From Ophiura sarsii (lineage: Eukaryota; Echinodermata; Ophiuroidea; Amphilepidida; Ophiuridae), in NCBI GenBank assembly GCA_035610835.1, contig CM069452.1, positions 67,304,919-67,368,918 on the forward strand: DNA of 64,000 nt. Reading direction: 5' to 3'. The position numbers and the translations under genes are program-made. This document shows positions 44,660 through 56,090 of this stretch, piece by piece. How positions within the stretch are numbered: the stretch's first letter is position 1; every line of letters starts with the position of its first letter. The notes below the pieces were generated by a model. That model had not been told where the DNA came from. It saw only the letters and a list, made by a program, of their open reading frames with translations, and did no database searches.

Positions 44660-45365
44660 ATGGCGCCATGGCGGTCAACCATGGTCAACCATGGTTGACC
44701 ATAGTCACCATGACCATGGTTGACCATGCTTTTGAGAAATGGCACCGTCAGTCATGACCATGGTTGACCATGGTCACTGTGACCATGGTTGACCATGCTT
44801 TGAGAAATGGCACCACGGTCAACCATGGTTGACCATGGTCACGTGACCATGGTTGACCATGCTTTTAAGAAATGGTTGACCATGGTCACGTTGACCATGG
44901 TCACCGTGACCATGGTTGACCAGGCTTTGAGAAATGGCACCACGGTCAAACCATGGTTGACCATGGTCACGTGACCATGGTTGACCATGCTTTGAGAAAT
45001 GGCACCATGGTTGACCATGGTCACCGTGACCATGGTTGACCATGCTTTTAAGAAATGGTTGACCATGGTCACGTTGACCATGGTTGACCAGGCTTTGAGA
45101 AATGGCACCACGGTCAAACCATGGTTGACCATGGTCACCGTAACCATGGTTGACCATGGTAACCGTAACCATGGTTGACCATGGTAACCGTAACCATGGT
45201 TGACCATGCTTTTGAGAAATGGTTGACCATGGTCAGACCATGGTTTCTGACCGTGGTGCCATTTCTCAAAGCCTGGTCAACCATGGTTGGACCATGGTCA
45301 AATCCCATGGTTTGGCCATGGTCAACCATGGTTTGACCATGGTCAACCATGGTTGAACCATGGTT
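44660..45365. repeat. Palindromic ACCATGGT satellite, array 2
   Basis: Repeated GGTTGACCATGGTCAACC-type palindromes are separated by GCTTT(T)GAGAAATGGCACCA spacers. The orientation flips near 45240-45290, where GGTGCCATTTCTCAAAGCCT appears instead of its complement, so the array as a whole is also an inverted repeat. Frames encoding MVNHG-type peptides on the minus strand are low-complexity shadows. Confidence 0.95.
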
Positions 45366-45508
45366 TTTTCGCTGAGGTTATATCACACAGAATAGCTTGT
45401 CATATGAAAGGGACTTTTGATATGAACCTAGTTTTTTGCGATATTATTAACAATTGTAAGTTCTTCACTTTCAAAATCTTTACAATGCATTGTCGGAATT
45501 CACAAGTG

Positions 45509-45522
45509 GTTACCATGGTAAC
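45509..45522. promoter_or_regulatory. Perfect X-box palindrome
   Basis: GTTACCATGGTAAC is a perfect RFX-type palindrome. It sits 140 bp beyond an ACCATGGT satellite made of very similar words, so it is as likely a satellite escapee as a promoter element. No gene start is nearby. Confidence 0.3.
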
Positions 45523-46037
45523 AATGTCATTTTACATAAACATAGCATTTTACACATAAAATTTGATAAACAAGGTTCAGAAAATTACTAAAATAAACTT
45601 AACATCTTGAATTTTGCATAAAAAATTCCTGGAGACTAAAGTTCAAGGTATAATCTCTATCTTGGGACCAAAGTTGGAAAATTGACTTGGAACTAATTTG
45701 TTAGGAATATTTTGGTATGACCCAGATATCTCAATATTAACACAAGCGACTTCCGACGGGTTTTCCCATACCACCACACATATGATAATTTTTCTAAATT
45801 CTGTGAAATAAAATCTGTTCCAACTTATCTAAGGGATCCCTATGGGTGTTAACGTTTAACGCGCGCCTTTTGAATAAGTCAATCCAAGGCGTGTTGGTAT
45901 TCACAGCAATAACAATAAGAAAAGAGATTCTATTGTCTTTGCGGTTATCTTTTTGTGTAATTAGAGATAGCCTATAACAAACATTATTGAGTTTGAACAA
46001 AATGTTGACCAAAGTATTTTGAAACTTGTTATTTTAA

Positions 46038-46395
46038 AGGTAGATGACCCAATCACATTTCCGATTTTCAACTTGAAGTTTTCTATTCTACATGAAAGGT
46101 CATCCTTAAAAAAAGTCGTGTTCCAAAGTTTGAGTTGCATAGCTCTAATGGTTCTTATTTTAGACGCACAAGATGCTGTGAACTGTACCCATTGAGTTGT
46201 ACACAAACTGTATCGGTGGTTACCACCATTGGCGGTAATTCGACGTTATTTCATCGATTTCTCCGTAATTATACCGATTTAGGCCGTCAAATTTCTGTAT
46301 GATGATGAGAAAAATACGAGCTTTCATATGATATGAAAATCTTCGTATGTTTGAAATAATTCTGTGTTACGAAAATGTGATCGGGTCATCTACCT
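46038..46395. mobile_element. TTAA/AGGT MITE (358 bp)
   Basis: TTAA at 46034-46037 and 46396-46399. Left AGGTAGATGACCCAATCACA, right AATGTGATCGGGTCATCTAC then CT. Highly similar to 59977-60332, sharing TATCGGTGGTTACCACCATT and CGAGCTTTCATATGATATGA. Confidence 0.95.
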
Positions 46396-46925
46396 TTAAT
46401 CGAACTGATATGAGAAAAGTCTGAGTGAAAACAGATCTTATATCTTTAAAAAGTTTGAGCTTTGGCAACTTACCAGGCAAAGTACATAGTCCATTTTTAT
46501 GAATATATTTGTGCAATACTGAGTTATATTATAATATATTTAAATACTTTGCATGCAATATCGTTTAATTTATCAGAGATTCAACAAAAAAAACCATGAT
46601 ATTTTGGTATAAATTGCAACAGTTATACAGTGTGTTGTGTTGTATGAATAACTAATATTACACTTATATTAACATCCACCACCAAACTTGGAACACTTTG
46701 GATTACGCGTCTTTTCGTAAATATGTTGTAAATCTGGCGTGGAATATGACATTGTCTTGAAAACATCAGCAGGTATGAAGAAGTATGTCTACTCTCATAA
46801 ACAATGAAAACAATTACCAATTTTGTACAAGAAGTATTTTTCTTGATTTTTTGAAAACGGGACCGGACTATTTTGACTCACCCTGTATATCAGCTCTCCT
46901 TTCTCTACAAGATTTAGTTCACAGA
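46396..46925. other. Non-coding DNA inside the ACCATGGT element
   Basis: No open frame with support between the nested MITE and the element terminus at 46885. Confidence 0.35.
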
Positions 46926-47106
46926 GATGGGCACAAGTCATTTATTGCAAGTCCCAGTCAAGTCACAAGTCACCTGGTCTAGTCCCAAGTCAAGTCAAGT
47001 CAAGTCACAACCCACTGCAAGTCAAGTCACAACCCACTGCAAGTCAAGTCACAGGTCATTCAGCACAAGTCCAAGTCAAGTCACAAGTCCAAGTCAAGTC
47101 AGACAT
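46926..47106 (+). repeat. AAGTC/CAAGTCACAAGTC microsatellite
   Basis: Dense CAAGTCAAGTCACAAGTCC words over about 180 bp, including three direct copies of ACCCACTGCAAGTCAAGTCA-like sequence. The plus-strand frame over it is Ser/Gln/Val low complexity. Confidence 0.9.
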
Positions 47107-47680
47107 TATTTTGTATAGACTAACTATAAGCATTAGCATTTGGGCAAAGAAATTGCGGGTTTGACAACACTGATATTGAAAGAATAGCAATTAATCGATT
47201 ACAAATAGTGGGGGGGGGCGCTATTTTTTCTTTTTGAAAGATGGTCGCACAAATTGTCAAAAAAAAACCACATTTGATTTTCACAAGGCTAAAACACCCT
47301 TAATTTTTTTTTCACTGTCTTTAATTCTTGCCGTCACTTAAAAAACAAAATAAAACCCAAAACAACAGCAATTAGTATGTTCAGAGTTGCCCTTTCAGGC
47401 GACGAAATTGCGTGTTTGACAAAACTGATATCGAATAGCAATAAATTGATTACAAATATGGGGGGCACTATTTTTTCTTTTCGTCCTGTCAGAAGAAACC
47501 AGAATAAAACCGCATTGGTTACTGAACCAATACTAGCCAATATTTAATGCATTTCTCATGGCGATTCCAAATATGGTAATGAAATGTAATATTTTGACAT
47601 TTTCGAAACATTTTGTGAAATTTTTGAATGTCGTCTGCTGACGCCTGCCATGTGAAAAGTGTTAAAAATTTAGTCACTTG
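47107..47680. other. Non-coding stretch with an old duplication
   Basis: TTGCGGGTTTGACAACACTG ... TGATTACAAATAGTGGGGGG at about 47153 is repeated with changes at about 47408 (TTGCGTGTTTGACAAAACTG), each followed by CACTATTTTTTCTTTT. An approximately 255-bp direct duplication. Confidence 0.55.
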
Positions 47681-47689
47681 ACCATCTTC

Positions 47690-48125
47690 GACATTTGACT
47701 TATTGACCTTTGAACCTATAATCGTAGGTCACAGAGGCACAAGATTCAAGATGTCAAGTCAATATTGGAGCATAGTGTCTTAAATGTTACCCCTGTGTAG
47801 GTCAATGATTGCCTTTTTCTCTTCTCATCAAAAGCAAAATGGGCCAACAAGCTAGGGACCATTTCCTAAGCTAGGGACCATTTCCTAAGCTAGTGACCAT
47901 TTCCTGACCTCTGACACTGAGTTAATGATTGACTTTTTTCTTGCCTCATCAAAATGCAATAAGTTTGATCAAAATCGGAGTATGCAGTAAATTTTACACC
48001 TGTACAGGGCAATGACCCTAGTAACCCCTTTTCTGACCTTTGACCCCAAGGTCATCACTGAACATAAAATGCAATAGGTCTAGTTGAAATTAGAACATGT
48101 CCTAAATGTTTGCCTCAAGCATATA
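47690..48125 (+). repeat. Diverged relative of the GACCCC repeat family
   Basis: TGACTTATTGACCTTTGAAC, GGAGCATAGTGTCTTAAATG, TGTAGGTCAATGATTGCC and CCTTTTCTGACCTTTGACCC keep the family order. AGCTAGGGACCATTTCCTA is repeated three times at 47851-47909 (19-20 bp period). Confidence 0.7.
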
Positions 48126-48129
48126 TAAC

Positions 48130-49378
48130 CGTTTGAATACACAACTGGAACCACCATGGCTACATTATTATTTCGCATAACGTTCATGCGACTCACATCT
48201 GGATAATACATGAAGTCCAACCACCCTGCTGCATATACATCGTACAAGCACACCAATCAACTTAACGATAAAGATCTCTTTAATTATTGCACTAGACTTT
48301 AATACATATTAATATTCCGAAATAATTTGGGCATGTGATGCATATTTAATTCTTACAGATGGTTCTTTGCATGTAGACATCCTGAGAAAGACCAAGTACA
48401 CCAGGAAAAACACTGTGGATATCAGATGGGAAACTAAACCAATACGATGCACGAAATGTGATTAATTACTAGTACATTTGTTTTAACACTTGAATTAAGG
48501 GACACTGCGATTAAAAGGCCCTATGGGGACACGGTAATTGATAGGGCATATGTGTATACTAGGAAATTCAAAATCCAATGAAAACTGGGCATTAGAGTGT
48601 GCATATGGTCACTCACGTGTGAGAGGCATCCCTTCATCAATCCCATCCGCATTTGTGGAAAAATGATTATGCTAATTAATAGTACAATTGTTTTAACACT
48701 AATTACTCAAATTAGAAAACCAACTGCAAATGGGACACTTGACTGAACAGTGAACCCCCAGGGGGGTGCCACTCATGCATAACTTAAAGGGGCATTAAGG
48801 GATGTGGTGGAGGCAGCGCCCTCAATTACAAATATATATATGATAAAAACTGGGATTTGTTTATTTTTACAATTGTATTACATGTATGAACTTACACCTA
48901 AAGGATTAAGAAAAAAAATCAACACTCTTTGTACAACAAAACGTTGATTTAAAAATGCTGGTAGTGCCAGCATTGTACATGGTTAAAGGTGATATTCCAA
49001 CATATTTAAAACATTGTTTTAATCAAGTTTTGCTGGGGTGTTTTTTTCGTCGAAACAACAATAATGGCAATTTTTAATGTTCATCTTGAATCCTGAAGTA
49101 AATTAATTAAAATTAAAAAAATTCAACATGACATTGTGTCCCTTTAAAGGCATCCATGCAAAATCCGTCTCAGCAACCACTGTTATCACAGCTAATGAAG
49201 GTCTTAGGCACACAAAAAAACATGTTCTTACGGACCCGACCGACCCATTTTTCATGAATTTTCATTTTTTTTTGTACAAAAGTTTTGAAAGTCTTGATAT
49301 AAATGTTTGAATATAAATTATTTGAAAATTTAGACAATTGTGTTTAAAATACACCAACATTTTCATGAAATAAAAATA
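48130..49378. other. Non-coding stretch
   Basis: Contains a diffuse direct repeat (ATTAATTACTAGTACATTTG TTTTAACAC near 48460 and AATTAATAGTACAATTG TTTTAACAC near 48672) and, at 49200-49260, a fragment related to the 3823/21634 MITEs (GACCCGACCGACCCATTTTT). No gene. Confidence 0.4.
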
Positions 49379-49519
49379 AACAAGGCGGTTCTCGAACGGC
49401 GCGTCTCGCCTGTTCATCAAAAGTGACTTGAAAGAAATGATGATGAAACATATGATACAATGTAGCACTGTCACAGAGGTATGCATTGTAGTTAATGCAA
49501 GGGATGTAATATAATACCT

Positions 49520-51390
49520 TGAAAAATTTAATCAACAAAAAGAACACACTAACCCCCTTCCCTACACCAAATCACATCAAGATAGGCCTTACAGATCTTA
49601 TTTGACCCCAGATGACCTCTGATGACCTTGAAAATTTAATCAGCAAAAAGAACACACCAACCCCCTTCCCTCCACCAAATCACATCAAGATAGGCCTTAC
49701 GGATCTTATTTGACCCCAGATGACCTCTGATGACCTCGAAAAATTAATCAACAAAAAGAACACACCATCCCTCTTCCGTCCACCAAATCCAATCAAGATA
49801 GGCCTTACGGATCTTATTTGACCCCAGATGACCTTGAATGACCTCCGATGACCTTGAAAATTTAATCAGCAAAAAGAATACACCACCCCCTTCCCTCCAC
49901 CAAATCCAATCAAGATAGGCCTTACTGATCTATTTGACCCCATATTTGACCCCCGATGACCCCGAAAAATTAATCAACAAAAAGAACACACCATCCCTCT
50001 TCCATCCACCAAATCCCATCAAGATAGGCCTTACTGATCTATTTGACCCCATATTTGACCCCCGATGACCCCGAAAAATTAATCAACAAAAAGAACACAC
50101 CACCCCCCTTCCCTCCACCAAATCCCATCAAGATAGGCCTTACTGATCTATTTGACCCCATATTTGACCCCCAATGACCCCGAAAAATTAATCAACAAAA
50201 AGAACACACCATCCCTCTTCCGTCCACCAAATCCCATCAAGATAGGCCTTACTGATCTATTTGACCCCATATTTGACCCCCAATGACCCCGAAAAATTAA
50301 TCAACAAAAAGAACACACCATCCCTCTTCCGTCCACCAAATCCCATCAAGATAGGCCTTACTGATCTATTTGACCCCATATTTGACCCCCGATGACCCCG
50401 AAAAATTAATCAACAAAAAGAACACACCACCCCCTTCCCTCCACCAAATCCCATCAAGATAGGCCTTACTGATCTATTTGACCCCATATTTGACCCCAAT
50501 GACCCCGAAAAATTAATCAACAAAAAGAACACACCACCCCCCTTCCCTCCACCAAATCCAATCAAGATAGGCCTTACTGATCTATTTGATCCCATATTTG
50601 ACCCCCAATGACCCCGAAAAATTAAACAAAAAGAACACACCATCCCTCTTCCGTCCACCAAATCCCATCAAGATAGGCCTTACTGATCTATTTGACCCCA
50701 TATTTGACCCCCGATGACCCCGAAAAATTAATCAACAAAAAGAACACACCCCCCCCCCTTCCCTCCACCAAATCCCATCAAGATAGGCCTTACTGATCTA
50801 TTTGACCCCATATTTGACCCCTGATGACCCCGAAAAATTAAGAACAAAAAGAACACCCCATCCCCCTTCCCTCCACCAAATCCAATCAAGATAGGCCTTA
50901 TGGATCTTATTTGACCCCCGATGACCTTGAATGACCTCTGATGACCTTGAAAATTTATTCAGCAAAAAGAACGCACCACTCCCCTTCCCTCCACCAAATC
51001 TCATCAATATAGGCCTTACTGATCTATTTGACCCCATATTTGACCCCAATGACCTCTGGTGACCTTGAAATTTTAATCAGCAAAAAGAACACACCACCCA
51101 TTTTCCCTCCACCAAATCCCATCAAGATAGGCCTTACTGATCTATTTGACCCCATATTTGACCCCCGATGACCTTGAATGACCTCCGATGACCTTGAAAA
51201 TTTAATCAGCAAAAAGAACACACCACCCCCTTCCCTCCACCAAATCCCATCAAGATCGGCCTTACGGATCTTATTTGACCCCATATTTGACCCCAATGAC
51301 CTTGAATGACCTCCAATGACCTTAAAAATCTAATCAGCAAAAGAACACCCCACCCCCTTCCCTGACATCAAGTCCCATCAAGATAGGCCT
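49520..51390 (+). repeat. ~108-bp satellite array inside element C
   Basis: Same monomer and same edge/centre gradient (124-bp TGACCT-rich units outside, 108-bp TGACCC units inside) as in A and B, with fewer central units. Confidence 0.95.
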
Positions 51391-51589
51391 TACGGATCTC
51401 TAGATATCGCGTCACAACGCGTCTCAAAAGTTTTAAGCATATTTGACCCCGATGACCTTGTATGACCCCCGATGACCTTGAAAAATCAATCAGCAACAGA
51501 ACGCACCACCCCCCTTCCCTCCACCAAGTCCCATCACGATAGGCCTTACGGATCTCCAGATATCGCGTCACAAAGGTATTTCTTAGCAC

Positions 51590-51642
51590 ACGGCTGACGG
51601 CGGACGGCGGACGGCATACGGCGGACGCCGGACGCCGGACAG
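51590..51642 (+). repeat. Heptamer array in element C
   Basis: CGGCTGA, CGGCGGA, CGGCGGA, CGGCATA, CGGCGGA, then two CGCCGGA: fewer units and a different order from A and B. Confidence 0.9.
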
Positions 51643-51942
51643 AAATAGTGATAACATAGTCTCTTTCTGATTACATCAGGCGAGACAATAAAAAGCATGA
51701 CCCAACCCACCCTAATACCTGAGAGTGAGAGGTCCGTTTGCCACAGAATGGGGATTATTTTTCTATCGCCTAACAACAATTTTGTGGGTGAATCACACCC
51801 TATCACAGGGATAATCGGGCACCTAACTGTGTGATCAGGGGATGCCCCCCACTTGATCACGCCACGACTGGGGAAGTGTACACTACCAGGACCTAGCAGA
51901 GGTTAGGTTAACATGGAAACGGTAACATTGGTAGTAAGATGT

Positions 51943-52012
51943 TTAGGCTGTACCATATTTGGAGTCGTGTCCGCGACCATACAAGACGACACAAATACGG
52001 TACAGCCTATAC
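51943..52012. repeat. Hairpin-forming inverted repeat
   Basis: TAGGCTGTACCATATTTGGA then GTCGTGTCCGCGACCAT, followed by the inverse ending CAAATACGGTACAGCCTA. The stem is about 30 bp with a few mismatches and a short loop. Function unknown; it could be a very small foldback element. Confidence 0.7.
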
Positions 52013-52435
52013 AAGTACATTATGAGACCAACGTATTTAGTAAAATAGCTATGAACTGTATTTTATTTTCATTTCTCATTCTTATTTAGTTAAGGTATTT
52101 TTATCTTTTATCATAAAAATAAAGCTTTTTTTAAGATTTATTTTAATCAAACAACAACAAATTTCCCACTTTATAAAATCTGGGAATCCAGCGAGTTGTT
52201 CACCATTCACTACCTGCTTCGAATAATCACACGCACGCACGGCAACGTTGCGTTTTATACACACACGGCAAAGTTGCGTTATACGCACAACGCATACGTC
52301 GGCAACTGTGTCTAGGGCACGCTTGAACATCTTTACGCAATGGGCATCTGCACTTTAAGGTATGAATTACGCCCTGCCCAAAACTATATTATCATTGGTG
52401 TCATAATAATAGTGCATATCGGCTGAACATCAGCC
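52013..52435. other. Non-coding stretch, nothing recognised
   Basis: ACACACGGCAAAGTTGCGTT and CACGGCAACGTTGCGTTTTA near 52238-52275 form a small direct repeat. No gene. Confidence 0.4.
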
Positions 52436-52665
52436 AAATTGCCTGTTGACACCTAAAACCATGCACATCCACTTTATAATAAATATATGAATGTTGATTA
52501 AAAGTGCAAATTCACAGCTTTAAAATGATACCTTGTTGAATGAAGTATTTCCAATTAACCAACTTTATTAATCTCTTTATTAAAAACTCTTTCTTAAACA
52601 CTCAATTTGCCAACGATATGTCCTTTTTAATATGACGTGCCACATTTGTATAGAGCTGTTTACAT
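52436..52665. mobile_element. Diverged copy of the TGTGACC MITE
   Basis: AGCTTTAAAATGATACCTTG and GCCAACGATATGTCCTTTTT with GACGTGCCACATTTGTATA match the right part of the element at 62804-63062. The left TIR is worn. Confidence 0.55.
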
Positions 52666-53079
52666 TAGTTTCTAAATAGCGAAAGCCGACGAAAGGTCAA
52701 GTGACAAATACAATCAAAGATCTTGCCCAAAGCTAGCAAATAAAGCAAAATTGGTCATCGATGGAAAACTATGATAGATAATAAATGTCTAAGCAAGCTT
52801 TTCATACCGGATTGTGGGGTGCATCATTTGGGAATTTGGATGAATTTCCTTTCCAAATACTGTAAAAGTAGAAGGACATTTTCACGCTACATTTCAGCAA
52901 TCGCGATAATAAAAAAACGCGTATATATATTCATTTTGTATGTAGGTCGATGTTAGGAAGCTCAAACTTGCACAAATAAAAACATGCAAAATTGTTCAAA
53001 ACGGGCAAAGCGCGGAAAATTACACACGCAAACATTTCAACTTTTACAGAATACTGAGAAAGGTGTTTGACTGAGTTGT
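52666..53079. other. Non-coding stretch, nothing recognised
   Basis: No supported feature; one 61-codon frame lacks any family signal. Confidence 0.4.
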
Positions 53080-53257
53080 TCCATATGGTGTTTTTAGCAT
53101 CTTAAATGTTCCATTTTTTAAATCAAATTCCAGTGATTTCAAAATTTAATAACTTTCCCACAGAAGTGTTATATTATATCTACACAATGTGGACTCGATA
53201 ACTAATTTTCTAACATATAATGCACAATGTTGTGCTTGTTGCTGGACTGCTTCTTAA
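53080..53257. mobile_element. Truncated relic of the 56958-type foldback element
   Basis: TTTTCTAACATATAATGCAC then AATGTTGTGCTTG and a terminal TTAA parallel the right arm of 56958-57368 (TTTTCTAACAAATAATGCTC, AATGTTGTGCTTGCGGG). The left arm is missing or unrecognisable. Confidence 0.5.
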
Positions 53258-53537
53258 CCCTAACTCTACTACACCACACGGCAACTGTGCGAAAAAAATG
53301 TTTTTATAACCCGGCGTGCAGGTTTTTGGGGTACAAAACGGACCCAGGCTATTTAACGAGGCGAATATACTCGCCGAGTGTCGACTGACAGACGTGGTGT
53401 AGTGGCTAGGATCTGGGCCCTGGTACTGGAGGTCCGGGGTTCAAATCTGGGGGAGGGAGGGGGTCGGGGTGACCTTTCTAGTAAATTTTGGGGGTCGGAA
53501 AAGAAATCTGTTGCCGTGTGGTGATATTGAGTTAGGG
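53258..53537 (+). mobile_element. 280-bp TIR element enclosing a tRNA-like pol III promoter
   Basis: TIR of about 28 bp: CCCTAACTCTACTACACCAC then ACGGCAAC, and inverse GTTGCCGTGTGGTGATATTG then AGTTAGGG. Inside, GACGTGGTGTAGTGGCTAGG (A-box TGGTGTAGTGG) is followed by GGTCCGGGGTTCAAATCTGG (B-box GGTTCAAATCT) at tRNA spacing (about 53393-53447). The A-box region resembles tRNA-Glu or tRNA-Gly. It shares GGACCCAGGCTAT and GCGAATATACTCGCCGAG with 30368-30684. Confidence 0.75.
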
Positions 53538-54136
53538 ATTTATAGCATTGTTAATTGGTCAGTTACACATAGCAACCCATGAGATTAACCAATCAATGTA
53601 GAGCTTCTTGATTTACTTGTGCAACAAAAGTTGAACACGCTTCATAGTTGTCCCTAATTGGCTCACACAATGCTGTATCCCTCTTTGTAGCCAATTGAAA
53701 TAGCTGTTAGTTGCATTGTTTTGACATTATTCTAGTTACTTGCTGTATACACTTAAAACACGCCAAATTTAGGCCAACGATGTCCGCATAGGGTATCAAC
53801 GGAAGTGTCTCATGACAATCCTAAGGCTTAACGCAGGAAAATATTGGCACCCTGGCAGCTCTCCATAATATTATACATTCGGTCATAAGACAAGAGAAGC
53901 CTTGCTAATTGTGTCCTGTTTTTACAAGCTCATATTCGTGGTCCCTACGGACCCGCGCTAATATGAGCTATAAATGATTGATGGTGGCAGAGAGAGAGAG
54001 ATACCTAACGTGTAACATGTAGATGCTAGGGCTGGACCAGGGGAAATTGATATTGTCGGTTGCAATCATAAAACAATGGCGACAGATAGCAGATCATCTT
54101 CCTTGTGGCATGGGCGGGGTGGGGCAGGGGGGATGA
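53538..54136. other. Non-coding stretch, nothing recognised
   Basis: A (GA)n run at 53989-54000. TTGGTCAGTTACACATAGCA-type AT-rich sequence without coding signal. Confidence 0.4.
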
Positions 54137-54755
54137 TAATAGGTATCGTTCTGGTTCTCGAAATTTGGCCTCTAAAGAACTTGAAATATAGGGTTTTGAA
54201 GTTTTTTTGTTTTTTTGTTAATCTAGAATTTGGCATGCAGTATGTGTTGTTTGCCCGATGGTTTCAGTCAACATTGATTTTGGGTACGCATGATCCTTCC
54301 AAAAATCGAGGAAAAGGTTTTTTTCATCCCATGTCTGTGAACATTTATGTCAGCGATTTCTCCAAGTAAGGGGTGGTTTTGGAACCTTGGTCTGCCATTT
54401 AAAAAAAATAGGGGTCATTTTGGAAGCTATGTCCATGATTTAAAAAAATTATTGGGTGTTTTTTGGAGACCATGTCCACGAAAAAGAAAAAGAAATTATA
54501 ATGAGAGTTGGTTGTGTCATATATCAAATTGTCCCGGGAATAGGAAAAACAGTAACTTTGAACCAAAGGTGTCCTCGTTTTTGGCACAAAAAGAGGGACT
54601 TCTTATTTTAGAAAGTGTCCTTGAAACATGGTGATAAAAGGGGGTTATTTCCGGACAAAAAAAGGGGTCAAATTATCCTAATTGTCTGCTAAAACACCAT
54701 CAAACAGTGGGGGGGGGGGTATTTCCAGATCCTGGAACGATCATGTGTTACCCCT
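54137..54755. mobile_element. Inverted-repeat element with internal ~55-bp repeats
   Basis: ATCGTTCTGGTTCTCGAAAT on the left and ATTTCCAGATCCTGGAACGA T on the right form imperfect ends. Between them, degenerate repeats of GGGGTNNTTTTGGANNC-ATGTCCATGATTT occur at about 54366, 54413 and 54452. The plus-strand frames here follow these repeats and are not credible proteins. Confidence 0.45.
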
Positions 54756-55504
54756 CTGAATACGAAGAGAGAACACCTGGGAATGGTGGATGAACAACCA
54801 TGACTTGAAACAAATTATATACGTAATAGCATACAGAGCCTCCTCCATGAGATCATGGTATGCGTGGGGCAGCGGGGCCTGTCATCCCAATCCCAATTTT
54901 CTAAAATTGGCATCCGAGAATTGGCATCCGAGAACTGATTATGTCAGAAATAAGAGCCTTAAGAATTACAATTTTCTCACATAGTGAAGTTTGGATATAC
55001 ATTTTATGGTGCCCCTTCATGCAGAATTTAAACTATCATGTGAACAAAATGGCCCCACACCTTTGTGCATTAGTTAAGCAATGGAAAACCCCAAAATGAA
55101 ATTCTGTCTTCCAAAGACAACATCGGTTCAGTATCAAGAAATGCTTAATACATCATATTTTTATGGAGACAGACACTCTGTAATGTACACACTGTATAGA
55201 ACAGAACACAATATTCCATACCACTTGTTTTAGGAGGAAGCCACAAAGGGAAATAATATGAAAACATAATTAAGAAGGATTCTCGAACCAAGATTTCATG
55301 TTTGGCCACTAGCAGTATACCAGTGATTGTTCTAGCAATGGAATTAACAGGCGCAGGATTATACACAGAGATGTTCAGCATGTGGTTTTTAAAACTATTT
55401 GTGAAATATTAGCCGTTTACAAATGTCGGCAAATTATCCGGTGTGACATGTTTTTATCATATTCCTTTTCTCGGCGTAATTAAAAGCCAAGAAGGGTAGA
55501 CATG
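54756..55504. other. Non-coding stretch, nothing recognised
   Basis: Short unsupported frames only; ATTGGCATCCGAGAA is directly duplicated at about 54906-54933. Confidence 0.4.
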
Positions 55505-56065
55505 CGTAAAAGCCCAAGGGGGAGGCACTCAACTATTTTTTGGTATGGGTGTGCCGACCAGTCTCAAAAAATGAGGCTTCGGGAACTTAACTGAGAGAAT
55601 TTTATGACAAAAAAAAGGGTCTTAAGAACTGATTTTCTCGAAAAAGTAGGTCTTGAAAAACTGGTTTGTTTTCAAATTTGATTAGTAAGAACGCACATTT
55701 TTGAAAGATTTGTTTTTAGAACGCAAATTTTGGGCTTTAGAATGATGAATTTTCAATAAAATGGGGGTGGGTCTTAAAAGAGCTGATGCAGGCTCAAAAG
55801 GGATTTTCTTGAAAAAGTAGGTCTTGAAGAACTGGTTTGTTTTCAAATTTGATTAGTAAGAACGCACATTTTTGAAAGATTTGTTTTTAGAATGCAAATT
55901 TTGGGCTTTAGAATGATGAATTTTCAATAAAATGGGGGGTGGATCTTAAGAGCTGATGCAGGCTCAAAAGGGGGTTCTTAAGAGCTAGCAGAAGAAAAAG
56001 GGTGAAAATGGGGGGTCTTCAGGGCGGCACATACCTACATGTATACCCCTTTCCAATGTTAGTGT
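55505..56065. mobile_element. Repeat element with 171-bp internal duplication
   Basis: The left part reads TTTTTTGGTATGGGTGTGCC and the right GGGCGGCACATACCTACATG, roughly inverse. A 171-bp block (GAAAAAGTAGGTCTTGAA...GAGCTGATGCAGGCTCAAAA) is tandemly duplicated at about 55631-55801 and 55802-55975 with a few differences. No coding frame. Confidence 0.6.
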
Positions 56066-56090
56066 CCCCCCCCCCCCCCCCCCCCCCCCC
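56066..56090. repeat. Poly-C homopolymer, 25 bases
   Basis: Uninterrupted C run. Its length is likely unreliable in any assembly. Confidence 0.95.

Larger units (their letters stand above)
45366..46885 (-). mobile_element. ACCATGGT-satellite element, copy 2 (terminal part)
   Basis: The right end CGGGACCGGACTATTTTGAC then TCACCCTG|TA at 46885 is the inverse of the left end of copy 1 (31415). The block TTTTCCCATACCACCACACA at about 45762 matches 31571 inverted. A TTAA MITE (46038-46395) is inserted between them. Confidence 0.6.
49379..51688 (+). mobile_element. Satellite-bearing mobile element, copy C (shortest)
   Basis: Same ends, leader, satellite, GATATCGCGTCACAA pair and heptamer array as copy A. 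Flanks read AATAA before the 5' ACAAGG and AATAA after the 3' GAGAC, a possible 5-bp duplication, but copies A and B do not show one. Total about 2310 bp. Confidence 0.9.

Noticed and set aside
44819..45350. His/Val-rich frames (MVNHG repeats) as a metal-binding protein
   Set aside because: They are read from the ACCATGGT palindromic satellite in several phases; low complexity explains them.
48987..49143. Another TTAA-flanked MITE (TTAAAGGTGATATTCC ... CCCTTTAA)
   Set aside because: TTAA occurs at both sides but the supposed inverted ends match over only a few bases.
53385..53460. Functional tRNA gene
   Set aside because: A- and B-boxes are present but the acceptor stem does not close and the sequence lies inside a repeated TIR element.
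54076..54634. Two overlapping plus-strand frames of 95-97 codons
   Set aside because: They follow internal ~55-bp degenerate repeats of an inverted-repeat element and overlap in different phases.
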